A model generated the notes under the pieces. The model did not search any database. It was not told the DNA's origin and saw nothing but the letters and a program-made list of their open reading frames with translations. Positions 1 to 7,590 of a stretch of DNA of 28,452 nucleotides are shown in pieces. Numbering within the stretch: the stretch's first letter is position 1; every line of letters begins with the position of its first letter. This DNA is from an uncultured Collinsella sp. Lineage in GTDB: Bacteria; Actinomycetota; Coriobacteriia; Coriobacteriales; Coriobacteriaceae. A program made the position numbers and the translations under genes. The stretch spans positions 1 through 28,452 of the forward strand of contig CABRFG010000024.1 in assembly GCA_902470095.1 (NCBI GenBank), written 5' to 3'.

Positions 1-925
1 CCGTGCAGGTACGTCCGCCGGTAAGGACGGCGAGCGGATCGGGCATGCCAAAGAGCTTCATATGCGAGTAGCTCCACGAGACTACGCCAAACGAGGTCTG
101 CATAAACCAGCCCACGAACACTTCAAAGCTTGCGCCGAGCACAGCGCTTACCAGGAAAATGATGATGGGGTTCTTTTTGTAGAAGCGGTTGAGCACCATG
201 GTCATGAGCACGGCGCCAAATCCGTAGATGGGGCTGAAGGGGCCAAACAGCATACCGGCGCGGTTCTGGTAGACGCCCGGGTCGTCGACCGTCATGTGCC
301 AGATGTCCTCGGCGATCAGGCCGAGTATGCAGCAGACAAAGAATACCCAGAACAGGTTGAAGTAGTTGAGCTTGATGTAGCCTTCGCCGGTCTCATCGCG
401 GCCGAGCATACCCTCGTCGGCGGCGTCGCGATCGAGCATCTCCTGCAGTCGGCGCTGCAGCTCGCGCTCCTGACGAAGCGTGGGGTCGACGGTGGCCGAA
501 AGCGCGACGAGGATGCCGAGTTGGATGGCGGGGCGCAGCAAGAACGGCCCGATACCCTGGAGCATCACGTCGACCAAAAGCTCGACGACGGTAAATGCGA
601 TAAGGATGTAGGACAGGCGGGCGGCGTTGCGGCGCTGGTTCTTGATGAGGTCCAGGCCAAAGATGATCAGGATGACGGCACTGGCAGCCGAGAGCATGAT
701 GCCGGCGACGATAAGGCCGACTGCGACGAGCGTGTTGTCGCCAAGTTTGTCGACGGCGTTGCCGTTGATGAGCGCGGTAATGACCTGCCACATAAAGGCG
801 CCGACCGACGGGAGCGTGCCCACGCCGGAAAGGATGCACAGGACGGCGTACACCTTAATGATGAGGGGGATCTTCTTGACCTCCGTGGCGCTGGGGACGC
901 TGGGGTCGAGTTCGTTTCGATCCAT
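1..925 (-). CDS. Multi-pass membrane protein with CmpB-like (putative ABC-transporter type IV) C-terminal domain, partial
   Basis: The frame reads from ATG at 925 and runs off the left edge with at least 308 codons and no stop. An AGAAAGG Shine-Dalgarno lies just upstream (931-938). The N-terminal half has four or five hydrophobic segments (roughly residues 20-53, 64-92, 103-125 and 127-145). A charged cytosolic stretch (about 148-185, rich in R/E/Q) follows, then a second hydrophobic block. This block contains NLFWVFFVCCILGLIAED, then FGPFSPIYGFGAV (about 228-240) and FEVFVGWFMQ. That pattern resembles the PF06541 family of predicted permeases of unknown substrate. The family match is from memory. 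The extra N-terminal membrane domain is not typical of short family members. It is divergent from purF, with 294 bases between the start codons. The family has no established biochemical role, so function is not assigned. Confidence 0.7.
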   Translation of the reverse strand, partial: MDRNELDPSVPSATEVKKIPLIIKVYAVLCILSGVGTLPSVGAFMWQVITALINGNAVDKLGDNTLVAVGLIVAGIMLSAASAVILIIFGLDLIKNQRRNAARLSYILIAFTVVELLVDVMLQGIGPFLLRPAIQLGILVALSATVDPTLRQERELQRRLQEMLDRDAADEGMLGRDETGEGYIKLNYFNLFWVFFVCCILGLIAEDIWHMTVDDPGVYQNRAGMLFGPFSPIYGFGAVLMTMVLNRFYKKNPIIIFLVSAVLGASFEVFVGWFMQTSFGVVSWSYSHMKLFGMPDPLAVLTGGRTCT

Positions 926-1172
926 ACATAACCTTTCTCGTTTTGCTGTAGGTACAAGGATACGCCGCCGACCTGCTAAAAGACAGGACAAACGACCCAA
1001 TTGCAGCAATGTAAGCCCTAACGGCGGGCGAGACGCGTCGCGACGGAAGCATGCGGGATCGTCGGTCCCGAGGCGCCTGCCCAATAAAATGTTTGGCTGC
1101 AAAACGGATTATAAGCTCGGTGGGCTTTTAAAAAGCGCTGTTCATGCGCGGGAGTGCTTGTCTTGCCGTGCG

Positions 1173-1178
1173 TATAAT
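1173..1178 (+). promoter_or_regulatory. -10 element of the purF promoter
   Basis: A perfect TATAAT lies 41 bases upstream of the purF start codon, in the 294-base gap between two divergent genes. No good TTGACA-like hexamer sits at 16-18 bases spacing, so only the -10 is called. I saw no purine riboswitch or obvious PurR box in the gap. The rest of 926-1219 holds nothing else I can name. Confidence 0.55.
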
Positions 1179-1219
1179 AGGGCAGGTAACGCCAAATAAC
1201 GAGGCTCTGAGGGGATGCC

Positions 1220-2890
1220 ATGTCTCAAGAAACCATCCGCGCGGCCGAGCGTGCCGCGGGACAGGTGAAGACCATGTCGACGTATGATCCGGACTCCGAC
1301 CAGCTGCATGAGGAATGCGGCATTTTTGGTGTGTGGGCACCCGATCGCGATGTGGCTCGACTGACGTACTTTGGTCTGCGCGCGCTACAGCATCGCGGCC
1401 AGGAATCGGCGGGAATCGCCGTGGGTGATGGCGGCACGGTTATGGTCCGCAAGGACCTGGGACTGCTCGACCGCGTGTTCTCCAACGCCGACCTGTCGAC
1501 ACTCTCCGGCCAGCTGGCCGTGGGCCACGTGCGCTATGGCACCGCCGGCGCCAAGAGCTGGGAAGCCTCGCAGCCGCACCTTTCCACCATCAACAGCGTC
1601 ATTATCGCGCTTGCTCACAACGGCACTCTGGTCAACACCGACGAGCTGCGCCGCCAGCTGATCGAGCTGGGCGTGCCGTTCCTCTCCAATTCGGATTCCG
1701 AGGTCGCGACCAAGCTTATCGGCTACTTTACCCAGCGTACGGGCCACCTGCGCGAGGGCATTCGCAAGACCATGGAGCTTGTGCGCGGCGGCTACGCCAT
1801 GACGCTCATCAACGAGCAGGCGCTCTACGCATTCCGCGATCCGCACGGCATTCGCCCGCTCGTGCTGGGCAAGCTGGTGGACGAGGGCCTGGACCAGGCC
1901 GATGCCGCATCCGTTTCGCAGCTGCCGTCGCAGGACGGTGCCGCGACGGTCGACTCCGCCGTCCATGTCACGCGCGCCGACGGCTGGGTCGTCGCCTCCG
2001 AGACGTGCGCGCTCGATATCGTGGGCGCCGAGTACGTCCGTGACGTCCGTCCCGGCGAGATCTTGCGCATCAGCGCCGAGGGTCTGGTGTCCGAGCAGGG
2101 CGTGCCTGCCGCCGAAGAGCCCGCAAACTGCATCTTTGAGCAGGTCTACTTTGCCCGCCCCGACTCCATCATGAACGGCAAGAGCGTCTATGCCTGCCGT
2201 TATGACATGGGTCGTCAGCTGGCACACGAGGAGCCCGTCGAGGCTGACCTGGTCATCGGCGTGCCCGACTCCGGCCTGCCGCCCGCGGAGGGGTATTCGC
2301 ACGAGAGCGGTATTCCCTTTGGCGAGGGCCTTATCAAGAACCGCTACGTGGGCCGTACGTTTATTGAGCCTACGCAGGAGTTGCGCGCCATGGGCGTGCG
2401 TATGAAACTCAACCCGCTGCGCGACAACATCGAGGGCAAGCGCCTGGTCGTCATCGACGACTCCATCGTGCGCGGCACCACCATGGTGCAGCTCGTCAAG
2501 ATGCTACGCAACGCTGGCGCCAAGGAGATTCATATCCGCATCAACTCACCCGAGGTCATCTGGCCGTGCTTCTACGGTATCGATACCGACGTGCAGTCGC
2601 AGCTTATCAGCGCCAACAAGACGGTCGACGAGATTTGCGAGTATATCGGCGCCGATTCGCTGGCCTTCCTTTCGGTCGAGGGCCTGCTTAAGGTCATGCC
2701 CAAGGGCGGTTACTGCGATGCGTGCTTTACCGGCCGCTACCCCGTGGCGATTCCCGAGAGTTTTGGCCGCGACAAGTTCATGGAGGGCTTTAAGCCCCGC
2801 AACCTGGACAAGCCGTTGCACTTTGATGACGACGCCGTGGTCGAGAAATACGACGACCGCAGCTGGGAAGAGAAGCACGGTGAGGCCTAA
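1220..2890 (+). CDS. purF: Amidophosphoribosyltransferase (glutamine PRPP amidotransferase)
   Basis: It catalyses the first committed step of purine synthesis: PRPP plus glutamine gives phosphoribosylamine. The N-terminal Ntn-hydrolase glutaminase domain begins at EECGIFG. Cys33 would be the N-terminal nucleophile after removal of a 32-residue propeptide, longer than the 11 residues of Bacillus PurF. The phosphoribosyltransferase PRPP loop VVIDDSIVRGTTM lies at about residues 410-422. Four cysteines matching the Bacillus-type [4Fe-4S] ligands are visible: C304 (CIFEQVYFARPDS), C450 (WPCFYGID), C499 and C502 (YCDACFTG). The start at 1220 has GAGGGG five bases upstream. ATG 1274 (MSTYD) also has a fair ribosome site (AGGTG) and would leave a 14-residue propeptide. 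An insertion of about 32 residues (220-252, DEGLDQAD to TRADG) separates LGKL from GWVVASETCALD. At 556 residues the protein is longer than the usual 470-510. Confidence 0.97.
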   Translation: MSQETIRAAERAAGQVKTMSTYDPDSDQLHEECGIFGVWAPDRDVARLTYFGLRALQHRGQESAGIAVGDGGTVMVRKDLGLLDRVFSNADLSTLSGQLAVGHVRYGTAGAKSWEASQPHLSTINSVIIALAHNGTLVNTDELRRQLIELGVPFLSNSDSEVATKLIGYFTQRTGHLREGIRKTMELVRGGYAMTLINEQALYAFRDPHGIRPLVLGKLVDEGLDQADAASVSQLPSQDGAATVDSAVHVTRADGWVVASETCALDIVGAEYVRDVRPGEILRISAEGLVSEQGVPAAEEPANCIFEQVYFARPDSIMNGKSVYACRYDMGRQLAHEEPVEADLVIGVPDSGLPPAEGYSHESGIPFGEGLIKNRYVGRTFIEPTQELRAMGVRMKLNPLRDNIEGKRLVVIDDSIVRGTTMVQLVKMLRNAGAKEIHIRINSPEVIWPCFYGIDTDVQSQLISANKTVDEICEYIGADSLAFLSVEGLLKVMPKGGYCDACFTGRYPVAIPESFGRDKFMEGFKPRNLDKPLHFDDDAVVEKYDDRSWEEKHGEA

Positions 2891-2929
2891 AACCTGCCAT
2901 GTGGGGATAGGTTTATTTTGGTAGGTTTT
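2889..2929 (+). repeat. Hairpin repeat unit with GGGGATAGG core downstream of purF
   Basis: Arms AAAACCTGCCA (2889-2899) and TGGTAGGTTTT (2919-2929) pair over 11 bases with one G-T wobble. They enclose a loop containing GGGGATAGGTTTATTT. The loop is nearly identical to the unit at 14138-14152, which has C for T. It could act as a weak terminator between purF and purM, although no T-run follows the stem. Confidence 0.7.
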
Positions 2930-2952
2930 ACCTGCTGTTTTGTTGATTGAGC

Positions 2953-2977
2953 GGCGCGCGTTGTTATGGCGCGCGCC
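2953..2977. other. Perfect GC-rich hairpin in the purF-purM gap
   Basis: GGCGCGCG (2953-2960) and CGCGCGCC (2970-2977) form a perfect 8-bp stem with a 9-base loop. It ends 69 bases before the purM start. No T-tract follows, so a Rho-independent terminator is unlikely. It may be an mRNA processing or stability structure. Confidence 0.45.
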
Positions 2978-3046
2978 GAAATGAACGCAACTATGAGCAC
3001 CGTTTGGCGCCCGCGCGGCGGACGGTAGTGGGAGAGGAAGGCTCAG

Positions 3047-4150
3047 ATGAGCGACAGCAAGCATGTGACGTATGAGGATGCCGGCGTCGATACCGCCGAG
3101 GGCGGCCGTGCCGTCGACGCGATTAAGCAGATGGTTAAGGACACCAATCGCCCCGAGGTTATCGGCGGCATCGGCGGCTTCGGTGGTCTGTTCTCGGCCG
3201 CCGCGCTTAAGGATATGGAAGACCCGATTCTGATTAGCGGTACCGACGGCGTGGGCACCAAGCTCGTGCTCGCCCAGATTATGGACCGTCACGAGACGGT
3301 GGGCCAGGACCTGGTTGCTATGTGCGTCAACGACATTTTGGCTTCGGGCGCCGAGCCGCTGTTCTTCCTGGACTACGTTGCCATCGGTCACATCGAGGCC
3401 GAGCACATGGCAAAGATCATCAAGGGTGTGGCCGACGGCTGCAAGCTCGCGGGCTGCGCGCTCGTGGGCGGCGAGATGGCCGAGCACCCGGGCGTTATGG
3501 CTCCTGCCGACTACGACCTTGCCGGATTTACCGTGGGCGTCGTCGACCGTCCCAAGATGCTCGACCCCGCGAACGTCCGCCCCGGCGACGTGATCCTGGG
3601 CCTGCCTTCCACTGGCGTGCACTCCAACGGCTACTCGCTCGTGCGCAAGGTCATTGGCGTCGACGGCATTAAGCCGGGCACGCCCGAGGCCGCCGCTAAG
3701 GCCGAGGAGCTGAGCCGTCCGCTCGAGGAACTCGGCGGCGCATCGCTGGCAGACGCCCTGCTGGCTCCCACGCGCATCTACGTCAAGCCGATTCTGGAGC
3801 TGCTGCGCGGCGGCGCCAACGTGCACGCTATCGCCCACATCACTGGCGGCGGTATTACCGAGAACCTCAACCGCGCGCTTGCCGACGACGTCGACGCCGT
3901 GGTCACCCGCAACGGCGCCGAGATGGGTTGGGACGTTCCGCCCGTCATCACCTACGTGTCGCGCCAGGCCGAGCTCGCGCCCAACGAGGCATGCAAGACC
4001 TTCAACATGGGCGTTGGCCTGTGCCTGATCGTCGCCCCCGAGGACGAGGCTGCCGTGACCGAGGCCCTGGTCGCGCTGGGCGAGAAGCCGTTCCGCGTGG
4101 GCGAGTGCGTCGAGGGCTCCGGTAAGGTCGTGTACTCCGATGAGCGCTAA
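3047..4150 (+). CDS. purM: Phosphoribosylformylglycinamidine cyclo-ligase (AIR synthetase)
   Basis: It closes the imidazole ring: formylglycinamidine ribonucleotide plus ATP gives aminoimidazole ribonucleotide, in the cytosol. The 367 residues span the full AIRS N- and C-terminal domains. Motifs in order are SGTDGVGTKL (64-73), DLVAMCVNDI (88-97), the glycine-rich GGEMAEHPGVM, LPSTGVHSNGYSLVRK, ITGGGITENLNR and FNMGVG. An AGAGGAAGG ribosome site lies 5-10 bases before ATG 3047. It follows purF by 156 bases and overlaps purN by 11 bases (4140-4150), so purM and purN are translationally coupled. Length is slightly over the usual 340-350 because of an N-terminal lead of about 10 residues and a loop after HSNGYSLVRK. 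Confidence 0.97.
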   Translation: MSDSKHVTYEDAGVDTAEGGRAVDAIKQMVKDTNRPEVIGGIGGFGGLFSAAALKDMEDPILISGTDGVGTKLVLAQIMDRHETVGQDLVAMCVNDILASGAEPLFFLDYVAIGHIEAEHMAKIIKGVADGCKLAGCALVGGEMAEHPGVMAPADYDLAGFTVGVVDRPKMLDPANVRPGDVILGLPSTGVHSNGYSLVRKVIGVDGIKPGTPEAAAKAEELSRPLEELGGASLADALLAPTRIYVKPILELLRGGANVHAIAHITGGGITENLNRALADDVDAVVTRNGAEMGWDVPPVITYVSRQAELAPNEACKTFNMGVGLCLIVAPEDEAAVTEALVALGEKPFRVGECVEGSGKVVYSDER

Positions 4151-4841
4151 CGAGCAGATGACTGCTGCCGAGGGCCTGGATTTTGTGCCCTATACCCGTC
4201 CGACCGGTACCGATACGGCCGAGCCGCTCAAGATCGGTGTGCTCATCAGCGGTTCGGGTACCAACCTGCAGGCGCTGATCGATCTGATCGCTGCCGGCAA
4301 ACTCAACGCTTCGATTGAGCTTGTGGTGTCGAGCCGTCCTTCGGCTAAGGGTTTGCAGCGCGCTGAGCGCGCGGACATCCAGACGCTCACGCTGTCTAAG
4401 GATGTCTACGCCGACCCCATCGCCGCCGACGAGATCATCGCGCACGAACTGCTCGAACGCGGCTGCGAGTATGTGGTCATGGCCGGCTACATGCGCATGG
4501 TGCACACGCCGCTGCTGGCGGCGTTTCCCAACCGCGTGGTCAACTTGCATCCGGCGCTGCTGCCGAGCTTTACCGGTGCGCATGCGATTGACGATGCCTT
4601 TGCGCGCGGCGTCAAGGTAACTGGCGTGACCGTGCATTTTGCCAACGAGATCTACGACAACGGTCCCATCATCGCCCAGCGTGCGCTGGCTGTTGAGGAG
4701 GGCTGGGATGTCGACACGCTCGAGGAGCACATCCACGCGATTGAGCACGTGCTGTATCCCGAGGTCGTGCAAATGCTCGCCGACGGCCGCGTCCACGTGC
4801 TGGAGAGCGGCAAGGTCGCAATTGACGCGCCTCGCGGCTAG
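4140..4841 (+). CDS. purN: Phosphoribosylglycinamide formyltransferase (GAR transformylase 1)
   Basis: It transfers a formyl group from 10-formyltetrahydrofolate to GAR in purine synthesis. The Rossmann-type formyltransferase fold starts at KIGVLISGSGTNLQALID (31-48). The folate-binding and catalytic segment is VVNLHPALLPSFTGAHA, with N135 and H137 as the catalytic Asn/His. D173 in IYDNGPIIAQ completes the triad. The first 28 or so residues (to TAEPL) have no counterpart in the usual 190-210 residue enzymes. They look unstructured, and the true start could in principle be later. ATG 4140 is favoured because it overlaps the purM stop, which is typical of coupled translation. A strong terminator follows, closing the pur block. 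Confidence 0.96.
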   Translation: MSANEQMTAAEGLDFVPYTRPTGTDTAEPLKIGVLISGSGTNLQALIDLIAAGKLNASIELVVSSRPSAKGLQRAERADIQTLTLSKDVYADPIAADEIIAHELLERGCEYVVMAGYMRMVHTPLLAAFPNRVVNLHPALLPSFTGAHAIDDAFARGVKVTGVTVHFANEIYDNGPIIAQRALAVEEGWDVDTLEEHIHAIEHVLYPEVVQMLADGRVHVLESGKVAIDAPRG

Positions 4842-4871
4842 CGGCGCACAGTACAATTTAGCCGAGTAGTC

Positions 4872-4916
4872 AGGGTGGTCATTGGCGCCAAGGCGCACGT
4901 GGCCACCCTTTGTTTT
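4872..4916 (+). terminator. Rho-independent terminator of the purFMN block
   Basis: AGGGTGGTCAT pairs with GTGGCCACCCT (stem of about 11 bp with two wobbles). The loop itself contains the palindrome TTGGCGCCAA. The stem runs into TTTGTTTT. Confidence 0.85.
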
Positions 4917-4919
4917 GGG

Positions 4920-4980
4920 TAGTCACCTGCGACGTTCTTTAACGACTAGTCATTTAAGAACGTCCCCGATGGCTAGGTGA
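4920..4980. repeat. Two overlapping hairpin units with AACGTCCCC core
   Basis: One unit has arms CTAGTCAT (4946-4953) and ATGGCTAG (4969-4976), 7 of 8 paired, around TTAAGAACGTCCCCG. A longer palindrome, GACGTTCTT (4931-4939) with AAGAACGTC (4955-4963), is centred on GACTAGTC. TAGTC (4920-4924) also pairs with GACTA (4945-4949), and TCACCT (4923-4928) with AGGTGA (4975-4980). The element sits immediately before the ribosome site of the EIIA gene and could influence its leader. Confidence 0.7.
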
Positions 4981-4995
4981 GAGAGAGGTGAGCGC

Positions 4996-5460
4996 ATGGC
5001 GGATAACGAAGCGCTGTTTACGCCTGAGCTGGTGTTTTTTGATTGGGAGTGTGCGACGCCGGATGAGGTGTTTGCGCGGCTCGAGGGCGAGCTTGCACCA
5101 CGTGGCTACATTGCCGACGGTTGGCTCGACGCCGTTCTCACGCGCGAGGATGCCTATCCCACGGGCCTTGCCATGCCGGCGGCAAACATTGCCATTCCGC
5201 ATACCGATCCGGGGTTTGTGACCAAGCCCTATATCGCGGTGGTGAAGCCCACCGCGCCCGTGACATTTAACGCTATGGCTGGCATGGGCGCTCCGGTGCC
5301 GGCGCAGATCGTCATTAATCTGGGCATCGCCGAGCCGGGCGGCCAGGTCGAGGCCCTGCAGGCGCTCATGAACATCTTTATGGACGCCGATGCCGCAGCC
5401 GACGTGCTCGGCCAGACCACGTCCCAGGGCATGGTCGACGCCATCCGCCGCCATTTCTAG
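4996..5460 (+). CDS. PTS EIIA component, fructose/galactitol type (PTS_EIIA_2)
   Basis: This is a phosphocarrier of the sugar phosphotransferase system. EIIA receives phosphate from HPr on a histidine and passes it to EIIB. The 154-residue protein is a single EIIA_2 domain. IAIPHTDPG places the phosphorylatable His at residue 69. The following V-P-A-Q-I-V-I-N-L-G-I and the LQALMNIFMD segment fit galactitol (GatA)-like members. The start has a purine-rich GAGAGAGGTGAG ribosome site. No EIIB, EIIC or sugar catabolic gene lies nearby. It may therefore serve a PTS encoded elsewhere or be regulatory, as with PtsN-like proteins. The substrate cannot be read from the sequence. Confidence 0.85.
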   Translation: MADNEALFTPELVFFDWECATPDEVFARLEGELAPRGYIADGWLDAVLTREDAYPTGLAMPAANIAIPHTDPGFVTKPYIAVVKPTAPVTFNAMAGMGAPVPAQIVINLGIAEPGGQVEALQALMNIFMDADAAADVLGQTTSQGMVDAIRRHF

Positions 5461-5471
5461 GATGGGGCTGA

Positions 5472-5617
5472 GCCGGCACTTGGGGACGTTCCTTTTCTGC
5501 CGGCAGTAAGGGACAGTCCCCAAGTGCCGGCATATAAAGAACGTCCCCAACTGCCAAGTGCCAGAGCTGTCCCCTTTGCACCAAAATGGTGCAGATTAAC
5601 CTGTCCCCAATGCACCA
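5472..5617. repeat. Cluster of palindromic repeat units with GTCCCC cores
   Basis: The outer palindrome GCCGGCACTTGGGGAC (5472-5487) pairs perfectly with 5516-5531. It can also be read as two units sharing the arm GCCGGCA/TGCCGGC. One spans 5472-5504 around CTTGGGGACGTTCC, the other 5499-5531 around AAGGGACAGTCCCCAAG. A weaker unit (GGCA 5529-5532, TGCC 5552-5555) encloses AAAGAACGTCCCC. The last unit has arms TGGTGCA (5587-5593) and TGCACCA (5611-5617) around TTAACCTGTCCCC. TGCACCA at 5577-5583 makes an alternative AAA-loop hairpin. The cluster fills most of the gap between the EIIA gene and the foldase gene. Confidence 0.85.
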
Positions 5618-5684
5618 AGCGTGTCGCGGGGGCCGCGTTGTGACACAATGGCGTTTGTTCGATTCGTTATGCGAAAGGCCAACT

Positions 5685-6905
5685 ATGGCAAATAAGAAAA
5701 AGAACTCCGAGGCCGCGCCGACGCCCGAGCAGCAGGCCCGCGCTGCCTCCAGCTCTCGCAAGAAGCAGCGCAAGACGCACGTGTCTAAGACCGTCAAGAT
5801 CGTTCTGGTGGTCATCGGCGTGCTGGCGATGCTGCTTTCCGTCTCGGCGATGGCGTGCTCCGGCCTTATGTCGCAGGCTGAGGACACCTCGGGCTACAAG
5901 CTGACCGGCGGTGTTGCTGCCACTATCAACGGCACCAACCTCACCGAGGACACCGTGACCAAGCAGATCATGAGCATGCGCACGTCCTACGGCTACACCA
6001 AGGACAAGGACTGGGCGCAGTACCTGGTCGACAACGACCTCACACCCAAGAAGTATCGCAAGCAGCTCATCGACTCCTACGCGCAGCAGATCCTGCTTCA
6101 GCAAGCGCAGAAGGAAAACGGCGTGACCGTCTCGGACGAGGAGGTCGAGAAGGCTTGGAAGGACGCCTGCAAGAGTGCCGGCGGCGCCAAAGCCTTTAAG
6201 AAGACGCTTAAGACCTACGGCTATACCGAGGACACCTACAAGGACTCGCTCAAGGAGAGCCTGGCGCAGCAGAAGCTCAAGGACGCCGTGGCACCCACCA
6301 GTAAGCCCAAGGACAGTGAGATCGTCGATTACATCAACGAGAACCTGTCTAACTACAACGATGCCCGCCGCTCTTCAAACATCCTGATCAAGGTTGATTC
6401 CGACGCTTCCGACGAGGACAAGGCTGCCGCCAAGGCCAAGGCACAGGAGTGCCTGGACAAGATCAAATCCGGCGAGCTGAGCTTCGAGGACGCCGTGGAG
6501 CAGTATTCCGACGACACCGGCTCCAAGGAGAAGAAGGGCGATGTGGGCTGGGATAAGCTCACCACCTTCGTCGACAGTTACCAGGCGGCGCTCGAGGGGC
6601 TCAACAAGGGCGATGTGAGTGACGTGGTTGAGTCGACGTATGGCTACCATGTCATCAAGTGCACCGACTACTTCCATGTCGATAACCAGGTCGATGACAT
6701 CAAGCAGGTACCCAAGGACATTAAGAAGTATGTCTCTAACGTGGTGAAGACGCAGGCGGCAAGCACCGCGTACAGCGAGTGGCTGGAGCAGTACAAGAAG
6801 GACGCCGACATCACCGTTAACCCCATGCCCAAGGACGTGCCGTACAACGTCAGCCTGAAGGGCGTCACCAAGAGTTCGACCGACGATTCGTCGACGACTG
6901 AGTAA
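5685..6905 (+). CDS. Membrane-anchored parvulin-type peptidyl-prolyl isomerase / foldase (PrsA/SurA-like)
   Basis: This is probably an extracytoplasmic chaperone and prolyl isomerase that helps secreted proteins fold. From ATG 5685 it has 406 residues, with AAAGG eight bases upstream. The open frame extends to 5586 but that stretch is repeat DNA. A basic, Lys-rich cytosolic head (1-36) precedes one hydrophobic segment (about 37-57) ending AMACSG. Cys58 could be lipidated, but Ala at -3 makes a poor lipobox, so an uncleaved anchor is equally possible. A SurA-N-like helical region (about 75-200) is followed by a rotamase domain (about 229-326) with SSNILIKVD, VEQYSDDTGS, GDVGW, FVDSYQAAL and ESTYGYHVIK. 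The Ser/Thr/Asp-rich tail looks disordered. It lies next to yqeY, 54 bases apart. Confidence 0.88.
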   Translation: MANKKKNSEAAPTPEQQARAASSSRKKQRKTHVSKTVKIVLVVIGVLAMLLSVSAMACSGLMSQAEDTSGYKLTGGVAATINGTNLTEDTVTKQIMSMRTSYGYTKDKDWAQYLVDNDLTPKKYRKQLIDSYAQQILLQQAQKENGVTVSDEEVEKAWKDACKSAGGAKAFKKTLKTYGYTEDTYKDSLKESLAQQKLKDAVAPTSKPKDSEIVDYINENLSNYNDARRSSNILIKVDSDASDEDKAAAKAKAQECLDKIKSGELSFEDAVEQYSDDTGSKEKKGDVGWDKLTTFVDSYQAALEGLNKGDVSDVVESTYGYHVIKCTDYFHVDNQVDDIKQVPKDIKKYVSNVVKTQAASTAYSEWLEQYKKDADITVNPMPKDVPYNVSLKGVTKSSTDDSSTTE

Positions 6906-6959
6906 TCATGGGGCGGTGCTCGCGCGAGTGCCGCCCACGCTATTAGAGAGGATTTGCAG

Positions 6960-7403
6960 ATGACCAACGAAGAGCTGCAGAAGGAAATGATCGCGGCCAT
7001 GAAGGCCAAGGACAAGGTTCGCCTGTCCATCATTCGCCAGGTTAAGGCCGAGGTGAAGAATATCGAGGTCAATGAGCGCCGCGATGTGACCGAGGAAGAC
7101 GTCAACAGCATGATCAAGCGTCTGATCAAGCAGACGAGCGAGACGCTGGAGATGTCCATCAAGGCCGGCACCGACCAGGAGCGCACCGACAATCTGACCG
7201 AGCAGGTCAAGATTCTGGAGAGCCTGCTGCCCGCGCAGGTTTCGGGCGAGGAGCTCGAGGCCCTGATTGAGCAGGTCATCGCCGAGCTGGGCGCTACTTC
7301 CAAGAAGCAGATGGGCCAGGTTATGGGTGCCCTGGGCAAGGCCACCGGCGGCAACTTCGACAAGCCGGCAGCGGCAAAGATCGTCGGTGCAAAGCTTGCG
7401 TAA
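6960..7403 (+). CDS. yqeY: YqeY-like protein (GatB/YqeY domain)
   Basis: This is a 147-residue stand-alone member of the family related to the tRNA-binding tail of amidotransferase GatB. It may interact with tRNA, but its cellular role is not established. The family pattern is clear: MIAAMKAKDKVRLSIIRQVKAE, LESLLPAQVSGEEL, then ATSKKQMGQVMGALGKATGG and the final AAAKIVGAKLA. The start is ATG 6960, seven bases after AGAGAGGA. A TTG two codons upstream is in frame but lacks spacing. It is probably co-transcribed with the foldase gene. Confidence 0.9.
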   Translation: MTNEELQKEMIAAMKAKDKVRLSIIRQVKAEVKNIEVNERRDVTEEDVNSMIKRLIKQTSETLEMSIKAGTDQERTDNLTEQVKILESLLPAQVSGEELEALIEQVIAELGATSKKQMGQVMGALGKATGGNFDKPAAAKIVGAKLA

Positions 7404-7406
7404 TTT

Positions 7407-7434
7407 GTTACGCGGTTTTACCAAACCGCGTAAC
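7407..7434. terminator. Perfect hairpin directly after yqeY
   Basis: GTTACGCGGTTT (7407-7418) pairs perfectly with AAACCGCGTAAC (7423-7434) across a TACC loop, four bases after the yqeY stop. There is no T-tract, so it may be a stability hairpin or the first half of a two-part terminator with 7483-7516. Confidence 0.6.
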
Positions 7435-7447
7435 GGCTCGACGCTGC

Positions 7448-7546
7448 AAACCCGTACACACGGCAATCTGACGTTCAATTTCAAGGGCGCGACCATAAGG
7501 TCTGCGCCCTTTCATTTCACGTCACCTTGCTCGCGTGTACGGGTTT
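7448..7546. terminator. Nested palindrome with a terminator-like core
   Basis: The outer arms AAACCCGTACAC (7448-7459) and GTGTACGGGTTT (7535-7546) are perfect 12-bp complements. Inside, AAGGGCGCGACC (from 7483) pairs with GGTC and GCGCCCTT (to 7511) around ATAA with a one-base bulge. TTTCATTT follows. The inner hairpin is a credible terminator for the foldase-yqeY unit. The outer pairing makes a 99-base folded element. Confidence 0.6.
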
Positions 7547-7590
7547 TCGCTGGCTTATGCTCAACAAGGGCGGTTGTATTATTTTCGGCG

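Noticed and set aside
62..931. Plus-strand open frame of 289 codons
   Set aside because: It is the exact codon-aligned antisense of the membrane protein on the minus strand. It is His/Asp/Glu-rich without any motif, a usual shadow in high-GC DNA.
2981..3028. Possible 15-codon leader peptide before purM
   Set aside because: No ribosome site and no conserved or regulatory residue pattern; too short to support.
2546..3838. Minus-strand open frame of 430 codons across purF-purM
   Set aside because: Antisense of two conserved genes, bridges their intergenic repeat, and has no recognisable protein motif.
4822..4857. Promoter TTGACG ... TACAAT at the end of purN
   Set aside because: The hexamers are 24 bases apart, too far, and transcription would run straight into the terminator.
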